Source of the DNA: Defluviitaleaceae bacterium
GTDB taxonomy: Bacteria; Bacillota; Clostridia; Lachnospirales; WRAX01
Assembly: GCA_009784355.1 (NCBI GenBank)
Contig: WRBU01000014.1
Location: 1 to 12,150 of the forward strand
Length of the DNA stretch: 12,150 nt
Reading direction: 5' to 3'
The first letter of the stretch is position 1. Each line of letters begins with the position of its first letter. A model generated the notes under the pieces. That model did no database searches, was not told the DNA's origin, and saw only the letters and a list, made by a program, of their open reading frames with translations. Below, in pieces: positions 7,427-12,150 of the stretch. Both the position numbers and the translations under genes were made by a program.

Positions 7427-8101
7427 TTAAAATTTTGCAAATTTTGCATTGCGCAACGTAAGCACTAAAATTGTGGCAAGCAAAGCATTGACAATGAGCT
7501 CTATACCTCCATTTGCCGCACCTATACCAAAGAGCCAAGTAGCAGGTTCACCTAAAATCCCAAATTCTGACATTTGATTTGCAATAGGCGGTCCAAAATT
7601 TGCCAAAATAGGTCCTCCATTACGAAGGGGGGCAACATGCCATAAATAAATACTGCCCAAAACAAGTATGGTATTTGTCACCGACCCCACCGCAGCGGAA
7701 ATGGCAACCGCAAGGGGTATTTTGTCAAAGGTTTTTGGCAATGGCAAAGACATTAGACCTTTAAAAGCCAACCATACCATGACTGCTATCATCAATCGAG
7801 GCAAAATTGATACGAGCGGGTTTAAAAAAAATGGCGAAAGGGCATTTACAACGAACAAAGCACGCACCAAAGACGCAATGCCCCCGACAAAAGCCACGAC
7901 AAGACCCGGTTTTAACCCCAACATTATTGTGGTAATTATAACAGGTAAAAATGCAATGGTAGCAGAAACAGCAGGCAACACAATAGTACCCACAAAAGGA
8001 AACGACATAACAATAACAATGCCGCACATAATGCCAGTTACAGTAAGGGTTCTAGTTTTCTCCCGGTTTTTTTCGGTAATACTTTTGCTTGTATTTGACA
8101 T
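7427..8101 (-). CDS. ECF transporter S component (substrate-binding membrane subunit)
   Basis: A hydrophobic protein of 224 residues with about six membrane segments. After a polar N-terminus (SNTSKSITEKNREK) comes LTVTGIMCGIVIVMSF, then FLPVIITTIMLGLKPGLVVA and GGIASLVRALF, the pattern of the ECF_trnsprt family that captures vitamins for a shared energising module. Folate-, pantothenate- and niacin-type members look alike at this level, so no substrate is assigned. The frame opens at 8122, but AGGAG (8109-8113) points to the ATG at 8101, and the promoter at 8132-8160 would place the RNA start at about 8122, making the longer form unlikely. No EcfA or EcfT gene is in the window, so it probably uses a module encoded elsewhere. 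It directly precedes glyS. Confidence 0.85.
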   Translation of the reverse strand: MSNTSKSITEKNREKTRTLTVTGIMCGIVIVMSFPFVGTIVLPAVSATIAFLPVIITTIMLGLKPGLVVAFVGGIASLVRALFVVNALSPFFLNPLVSILPRLMIAVMVWLAFKGLMSLPLPKTFDKIPLAVAISAAVGSVTNTILVLGSIYLWHVAPLRNGGPILANFGPPIANQMSEFGILGEPATWLFGIGAANGGIELIVNALLATILVLTLRNAKFAKF

Positions 8102-8131
8102 CCAAACACTCCTAAATTTCAATTTTCCATG

Positions 8132-8160
8132 ATTATATTACAGTATGACGTTAAAGTCAA
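8132..8160 (-). promoter_or_regulatory. Consensus promoter for the ECF-glyS-ppdK string
   Basis: On the minus strand TTGACT (8160-8155) and a perfect TATAAT (8137-8132) are 17 bases apart. The -35 box overlaps the TGA stop of the DUF998 gene, so the promoter is squeezed between two closely spaced genes and would give glyS and ppdK expression beyond that from the aldolase promoter. Confidence 0.85.
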
Positions 8161-8810
8161 CACACATTTCTCGCATCAAGTTTGCCCACAAACAAATATA
8201 TCCCCAAAGCAGCAACGAAACCATTTACCGCCAATACATTGCTAAAACGTTGAAACACCCCAAAATATTCAGGAGGCGCAACTGCTGTGCCTATTCCCCC
8301 AACGAGCATAAGGGCAAGGGAAGCTGCTGCGCATATTGCCAACGAAACAAAGCCCTTTTTGCGAAAACCACCTATAATAATTAAAGTAAGCGATATTATT
8401 GACATCAACACCACAATCGGCAACACAACGTACATATGCATTATATCCTGCAACTCTTCTCCGCCGCCGCTTAATGAAAGCGGAAACATAGCAAAGCCTA
8501 CAATAGACACCCAAAACATAATAGCAAAAATATAAATACCAGACCGCAGAGTTTTGTTTAATTTGCCTTTAACAGTAATACAAACAGCCGAAAGACAAAC
8601 AACACCAGCCACACCATAAAATGCCGAAAGCTGGTGCCATAGCGAAAGAGAAGGCGCGTCTGCCGCAGACAAATCACTGACTGCGCGACTCATCCAATCA
8701 TAATCAGGGTATGCTGACGGGGCAAATACAACCGCCGCCAAATATGACACAAAGCTCACCAAACCAAGTAAACCCATCCAATTTGCAAGCGTTCTATTTG
8801 AGGTGTCCAC
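8157..8810 (-). CDS. DUF998-family integral membrane protein
   Basis: A 217-residue protein with about six hydrophobic segments (first WMGLLGLVSFVSYLAAVVF, last near NGFVAALGIYLFVG). The extracytoplasmic-looking motif YPDYDWMSRAVSDLSAADAP after the first segment is typical of DUF998, a family of unknown function. The frame is open to an ATG at 8834, but that lacks a well-placed RBS; GGAGG (8817-8821) sits six bases before GTG 8810, so GTG is chosen. With this start the gene overlaps the end of the aldolase gene by 17 bases and its RBS lies inside the aldolase coding sequence, which suggests translational coupling. Confidence 0.82.
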   Translation of the reverse strand: MDTSNRTLANWMGLLGLVSFVSYLAAVVFAPSAYPDYDWMSRAVSDLSAADAPSLSLWHQLSAFYGVAGVVCLSAVCITVKGKLNKTLRSGIYIFAIMFWVSIVGFAMFPLSLSGGGEELQDIMHMYVVLPIVVLMSIISLTLIIIGGFRKKGFVSLAICAAASLALMLVGGIGTAVAPPEYFGVFQRFSNVLAVNGFVAALGIYLFVGKLDARNVC

Positions 8811-9819
8811 GAATAACCTCCATGATTTTATCAATATCCTCTCGGCTTACATCATTGTGGGTAGCAAAACGGTACAAGCCTTTGCTAATTCCATTTATTT
8901 TAATGCCATTTTTATCCATATATACTGGGAAAGCAGCATGGTCAAAGCCCTCACGCTCTATTGCAAAAAAAATCAAATTAATATCCCGTTTTGTAAAATC
9001 AACAGAAATGCCCTCGATTTTGTCAAGTTGCACCGCTAAATTATCAGCATTTTCGTGGTCAACATTCAATCGTTTTGTCATTTTGTCAAGAGCTATTATG
9101 CCCGCCGCCGCCAATATTCCCGCTTGCCGCATACCACCGCCAAGCATTTTGCGGTTTCTGCGTGCTTTTGCGATGAAGTCCGCCTCGCCAACCAAAAGCG
9201 AGCCAATAGGTGCGCAAAGTCCTTTTGAGATGCAAAACATAAGGCTGTCGCAATATTTTGCAATCTCTGCCGCTTCTACGCCAAGATGGGTTGAAGCGTT
9301 AAAAATTCTTGCACCATCCAAATGGATGGGGATGTTGTGTTTTTTAGCTTCGTCGTATGCCGCTTTCATATCCTCTACAGAAACCACCCTGCCGCTGCCC
9401 AATGCATTTTCAAGGCACAAAAGCCCCGTGGACGGAAAGTGGATATCAGCTCCACGCACAAGCTCAGAAATATCATTAGGACGAATAATTTCGTCTGCAT
9501 TATCCACAAGGGCGTAGTTTACCCCCGCCAATACAGCAGGTGCTCCCGCTTCATATGCTACAATATGCGCCTTTTTCGCTACAATAATTTCGTCTCCCCG
9601 TTTTGTGTGAGTCATTATCGCAATTTGGTTCGCCATTGTGCCGCTTGGACAAAACAAAGCCGCCTCTTTGCCGCACATCTGCGCCGCAAGCCTTTCAAGT
9701 TCTTTTACCGTCGGGTCGTCCACATAGACATCATCCCCGCAAACCGCCGTAACCATTGCCTGCCGCATCTCTTCGATTGGTTGTGTAACTGTGTCCGAGC
9801 GCAAGTCTATATATCTCAT
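8794..9819 (-). CDS. ltaE: Low-specificity L-threonine aldolase (PLP-dependent)
   Basis: The enzyme splits L-threonine or allo-threonine into glycine and acetaldehyde. The 341-residue protein begins MRYIDLRSDTVTQP, the classic start of the family. PLP-site features follow: HLDGAR (Asp168 region) and FCISKGLCAPIGS with Lys199 as the Schiff-base lysine, the same number as in the Thermotoga maritima enzyme. The substrate-loop region GDDVYVDDPTVKELE and FCPSGTMAN are also present. An upstream in-frame TTG at 9840 would add seven residues, but the family start and the GGGGA before 9819 favour the ATG. It is first in the minus-strand string; the glycine it makes could feed the nearby glyS reaction (inference). 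Some relatives act on other beta-hydroxy amino acids. Confidence 0.93.
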   Translation of the reverse strand: MRYIDLRSDTVTQPIEEMRQAMVTAVCGDDVYVDDPTVKELERLAAQMCGKEAALFCPSGTMANQIAIMTHTKRGDEIIVAKKAHIVAYEAGAPAVLAGVNYALVDNADEIIRPNDISELVRGADIHFPSTGLLCLENALGSGRVVSVEDMKAAYDEAKKHNIPIHLDGARIFNASTHLGVEAAEIAKYCDSLMFCISKGLCAPIGSLLVGEADFIAKARRNRKMLGGGMRQAGILAAAGIIALDKMTKRLNVDHENADNLAVQLDKIEGISVDFTKRDINLIFFAIEREGFDHAAFPVYMDKNGIKINGISKGLYRFATHNDVSREDIDKIMEVIRGHLK

Positions 9820-9854
9820 GGCTTTTCCCCATTTCCACAAATATTGTCAGAAAT

Positions 9855-9883
9855 ATTATAATCTAACGAACATCAAAAATCAA
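9855..9883 (-). promoter_or_regulatory. Promoter of the threonine aldolase string
   Basis: On the minus strand TTGATT (9883-9878) and a perfect TATAAT (9860-9855) are separated by 17 bases, leaving a leader of roughly 30 bases before the aldolase ATG. It is divergent from the mreB promoter, with the -35 boxes about 23 bases apart. Confidence 0.8.
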
Positions 9884-9906
9884 TAAAAATTTTGTTTGTT
9901 TTGCTG

Positions 9907-9935
9907 TTGAAAACTAAATGAAAAAGGTGTATAAT
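9907..9935 (+). promoter_or_regulatory. Promoter of mreB-mreC
   Basis: TTGAAA (9907-9912) and a perfect TATAAT (9930-9935) lie 17 bases apart. The expected RNA start near 9942 gives mreB an unusually long leader of about 170 bases. Confidence 0.82.
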
Positions 9936-9977
9936 ATTGAAGTGTATAAATTTTGGAAATTTAGTAACCACAAATTA

Positions 9978-10078
9978 ACTCCAATCATAATTTCTTTTGT
10001 CGCACGGCTCTCGATGCTTTGCCCAAAAATACGGGCAAAGCATCTGCCGCCTACCACGCCAAGAAATTGGATTGGAGT
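9978..10078 (+). promoter_or_regulatory. Large interrupted palindrome in the mreB leader
   Basis: Nested complementary arms run inward: ACTCCAATC/GATTGGAGT (9978-9986, 10070-10078), ATTTCTT/AAGAAAT (9990-9996, 10061-10067), GGC/GCC inside two 16-base arms (9997-10012, 10045-10060), and a perfect 12-bp stem GATGCTTTGCCC/GGGCAAAGCATC (10013-10024, 10033-10044) with an 8-base loop. The outer stem ends 22 bases before the RBS. No U run follows, so it is not a simple terminator. It could be a regulatory leader, an RNA-stabilising stem or a MITE; no known riboswitch is recognised. The gap 9884-10113 contains otherwise only the mreB promoter and RBS. Confidence 0.7.
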
Positions 10079-10113
10079 AAACCTGTGCTTACTTTACCTA
10101 GGAGGAAATATAT

Positions 10114-11145
10114 ATGTTTGCGAAAGATTTGGGGATAGACCTTGGCACAGCCAACACACTGGTTTTTGTTAAAGGCAAGGGTATTGTTATGAATGAGCCG
10201 TCTGTTGTAGCTGTAAACACTGACTCTAATGAGGTGCTGGCGGTCGGAAACGAAGCAAAAATGATGATAGGCAGGACTCCCGGTAATATTGTCGCCATTC
10301 GCCCAATGAAAGACGGTGTTATAGCGGATTATGAAACTACGCAGGCAATGTTAAAATATTTTATTCGTAAAGCCATCTCTAAAACCATGTTTACATCTCG
10401 CCCACGGGTTGTTGTTTGCATCCCCGCAGGTGTTACGGAGGTAGAAAAGCGTGCAGTTATGGAGGCAACCATAGCCGCAGGCGCAAAGCCTACTGGAGCT
10501 TTTTTGATAGAAGAGCCGATGGCGGCGGCTATTGGTGCGGGCTTGCCTGTTGAAGAGCCGACAGGCAGCATGGTCGTTGACATTGGCGGCGGCACTTCAG
10601 AAATTGCCGTCATATCCCTTGGAGGTATTGTTGCTTCAAAGTCCCTTCGTGTTGCGGGGGACGAATTGGACGAATATATAATATCATATGTAAAGCGGGA
10701 ATACTCTCTTGCAATAGGCGAACGCACAGCAGAAGAAGTGAAAATCAACATCGGCAGCGTGTTTAGCCCAGACCCCAACCTAAAAATGGACATTCGTGGA
10801 AGAGATTTGATAACAGGCCTGCCAAAAACGGTCACTATTTCTAGCGATGAGGTCGGTCACGCCGTCTACGAGCCTGTAAATGCTATTTTGGACGGCATTA
10901 AAGTTACCTTGGAAAGAACCCCGCCAGAACTTGCTTCAGACATTATGGAGGCTGGTATTATGCTTACAGGCGGCGGGGCATTAATCGGTGGTCTTGACAA
11001 GCTAATTTCTGTCGAAACAGGTATGCCTGTGAATATTGCGGATGAACCGCTAAATTGCGTTGCGCAAGGCACGGGTCTTGTGCTTGACCATATCAATGAC
11101 TTAAAAAGCAATGTACTTATAAGCTCTAAAAAATTGCGCATGTAG
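10114..11145 (+). CDS. mreB: Rod-shape actin homologue MreB (or Mbl paralogue)
   Basis: This 343-residue protein forms membrane-bound filaments that guide the elongation machinery for side-wall peptidoglycan. The actin-fold nucleotide motifs are all present: phosphate-1 [12 protein letters not shown] (residues 7-18), phosphate-2 [18 protein letters not shown] (154-171), and the adenosine motif [14 protein letters not shown] (281-294). [16 protein letters not shown] is the conserved connecting helix. AGGAGG seven bases before the ATG fixes the start. Length is normal. Firmicutes often carry MreB, Mbl and MreBH; the mreC immediately downstream (37 bases) favours MreB. Confidence 0.97.
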   Translation: MFAKDLGIDLGTANTLVFVKGKGIVMNEPSVVAVNTDSNEVLAVGNEAKMMIGRTPGNIVAIRPMKDGVIADYETTQAMLKYFIRKAISKTMFTSRPRVVVCIPAGVTEVEKRAVMEATIAAGAKPTGAFLIEEPMAAAIGAGLPVEEPTGSMVVDIGGGTSEIAVISLGGIVASKSLRVAGDELDEYIISYVKREYSLAIGERTAEEVKINIGSVFSPDPNLKMDIRGRDLITGLPKTVTISSDEVGHAVYEPVNAILDGIKVTLERTPPELASDIMEAGIMLTGGGALIGGLDKLISVETGMPVNIADEPLNCVAQGTGLVLDHINDLKSNVLISSKKLRM

Positions 11146-11182
11146 TTAAAATTTTACGATATAAACGGAGTTAAGGGATTGC

Positions 11183-12010
11183 ATGGACTTTTTGCAGCGT
11201 TACAAAAAATGGTTTATAATAGGGCTAATGGCTTTGTCGGTTGTTATGATGGCGTTTACGGGACGCAACGGCTACCAACAGGGCTTTTTGCGCTCGGCTT
11301 TTGGCACAGTGGTGACAAGCGGTCAAAGCCTATTTTCTAGTATCGGCAACTGGTTTTCTGACCGATGGAATTTTTTTACATCCATGAATCAATTACATCA
11401 CGAAAATCAAAGATTGCTGTCGGAAATTGATAGACTGGAAGCTCAGTTGGCTCAACAGCTACATTTGCAAGAGCAAGTCCGCAATTATGCAGAGCTTCTT
11501 AACATGCGCCTTCTTTATGACGATTATGCGATGTTGGGTGCAGATGTAATATCGCATAACCCGTCAAACTGGTCATCCACCGTCATCATAAACCGTGGAG
11601 CAAACGACGGTATTTCCGTCGGTATGGCGGTAATTGCTTCTGGCGGTTTTGCAGGACGAATAGAATCCTTAGGCCCTAATTATTCTGTAGTCGCAATGCT
11701 TATAGAAGATGCCGTTGCAGTTTCAGCGCAAAGCCGCCGTACAGGCGAGCTTGGTATTGTTCGTGGAGATGTAAATCTTTCATCCTATGGACTTTTGCGT
11801 ATGAATTATATTACCGAAACGGCCGACATAAATATTGGGGATGAGATTATAACAAGTTCCATTTCATCAATGTTTCCGCCGGGCATACTTATTGGTCGTG
11901 TTGAAGAAGTCGGAACGGTCGTTGGCGGTATGCGTTACGCAATTATTCGGCCCGCCGTTGACTTTTCGAGCGTTACAAGTGTATTAATCATCACAGATAT
12001 TTTTGATTAG
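11183..12010 (+). CDS. mreC: Rod-shape-determining protein MreC
   Basis: MreC links cytoplasmic MreB to the extracellular or periplasmic synthases of the elongasome. The 275-residue protein has a short cytoplasmic start (MDFLQRYKKW), one membrane anchor (about residues 9-26), a coiled coil for dimerisation (about 66-105, including QLHHENQRLLSEIDRLEAQL), and a C-terminal beta domain from about residue 118 with the family pattern DVISHNPSNWSSTVIINRGA and NDGISVGMAVIASGGFAGRI. Length is normal. AAGGGA lies a few bases before the ATG. It is co-transcribed with mreB. The usual third gene, mreD, does not follow within the window. Confidence 0.95.
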   Translation: MDFLQRYKKWFIIGLMALSVVMMAFTGRNGYQQGFLRSAFGTVVTSGQSLFSSIGNWFSDRWNFFTSMNQLHHENQRLLSEIDRLEAQLAQQLHLQEQVRNYAELLNMRLLYDDYAMLGADVISHNPSNWSSTVIINRGANDGISVGMAVIASGGFAGRIESLGPNYSVVAMLIEDAVAVSAQSRRTGELGIVRGDVNLSSYGLLRMNYITETADINIGDEIITSSISSMFPPGILIGRVEEVGTVVGGMRYAIIRPAVDFSSVTSVLIITDIFD

Positions 12011-12026
12011 AGCCTGTTTAGTATCT

Positions 12027-12055
12027 CGCTTTCGATAGATTTTCGAGCGTTTTTT
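12027..12055 (+). terminator. Probable intrinsic terminator after mreC
   Basis: CGCT (12027-12030) and CGA (12033-12035) pair with AGCG (12046-12049) and TCG (12043-12045), giving a 7-bp stem with a two-base bulge and a 7-base loop, followed at once by six T (12050-12055). It starts 16 bases after the mreC stop. The bulge makes the call moderate. Confidence 0.5.
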
Positions 12056-12150
12056 CGTCAGGGCGTTTTCATACTAATCCCATTTAAAATCATGGACTGC
12101 TCTCCTTCGCTATTCCCAAACGCCTTGCGTTTGGGGCTCAGTCGGCACTC
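12056..12150. other. Unassigned end of window with a strong hairpin
   Basis: No gene is recognised. CCCAAACGC (12115-12123) and GCGTTTGGG (12127-12135) form a perfect 9-bp stem with a 3-base loop and no U run. An open frame from ATG 12092 runs to the window edge but has no RBS and no resemblance to MreD. The segment may be an intergenic repeat or the edge of an insertion element. Confidence 0.4.

Noticed and set aside
7668..8132. 154-residue plus-strand open frame
   Set aside because: Antisense to the ECF S component, without RBS or recognisable domain.
8711..9517. 268-residue plus-strand open frame
   Set aside because: Antisense to the threonine aldolase and DUF998 genes, whose family motifs are unmistakable; composition is that of a shadow frame.
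9820..9840. TTG start for the threonine aldolase
   Set aside because: Family members begin at the MRYIDLRSDT region, and the ATG at 9819 has a usable upstream purine-rich site.

Overview
The window looks like chromosome from a Gram-positive, Clostridia-type anaerobe (Firmicutes). Supporting signs are strong AGGAGG-type ribosome binding sites, consensus sigma-A promoters (four are visible), a homodimeric glycyl-tRNA synthetase, a pyruvate phosphate dikinase whose catalytic residues fall almost exactly where they do in the Clostridium symbiosum enzyme, an ECF-type vitamin transporter S component, and mreB-mreC. Genus cannot be told from this.

Layout. (1) 1-2379, plus strand: the 3' end of radA, a SAM methyltransferase gene broken by a one-base frameshift in a run of five G, a small P-loop kinase, then (with its own promoter) a membrane-anchored XRE-type regulator whose membrane part is duplicated. 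A perfect 21-bp stem terminator closes this side. (2) 2380-3278, minus strand: a GNAT acetyltransferase flanked by hairpins and preceded by a 150-base stretch that folds on paper into nested stems; this reads like a small mobile or accessory cassette with a structured RNA and is the most unusual part of the window. (3) 3279-9819, minus strand: a gene string transcribed in the order threonine aldolase, DUF998 membrane protein, ECF S component, glyS, ppdK. A promoter lies upstream of the aldolase gene and a second consensus promoter sits before the ECF gene, overlapping the stop codon of the DUF998 gene. (4) 9855-9935: divergent promoters for the aldolase string and for mreB. (5) 9936-12055, plus strand: a long mreB leader containing a 101-base interrupted palindrome, then mreB and mreC, then a probable terminator; no mreD follows. 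The last 95 bases hold a hairpin but no recognisable gene.

How the genes may work together: threonine aldolase makes glycine and glyS charges it to tRNA, so part of the minus-strand string has a glycine theme (inference). ppdK links pyruvate and phosphoenolpyruvate. MreB and MreC organise side-wall peptidoglycan synthesis. The best candidates for something undescribed are the structured RNA region upstream of the GNAT gene and the palindromic mreB leader; neither can be assigned to a known family without a covariance-model search.
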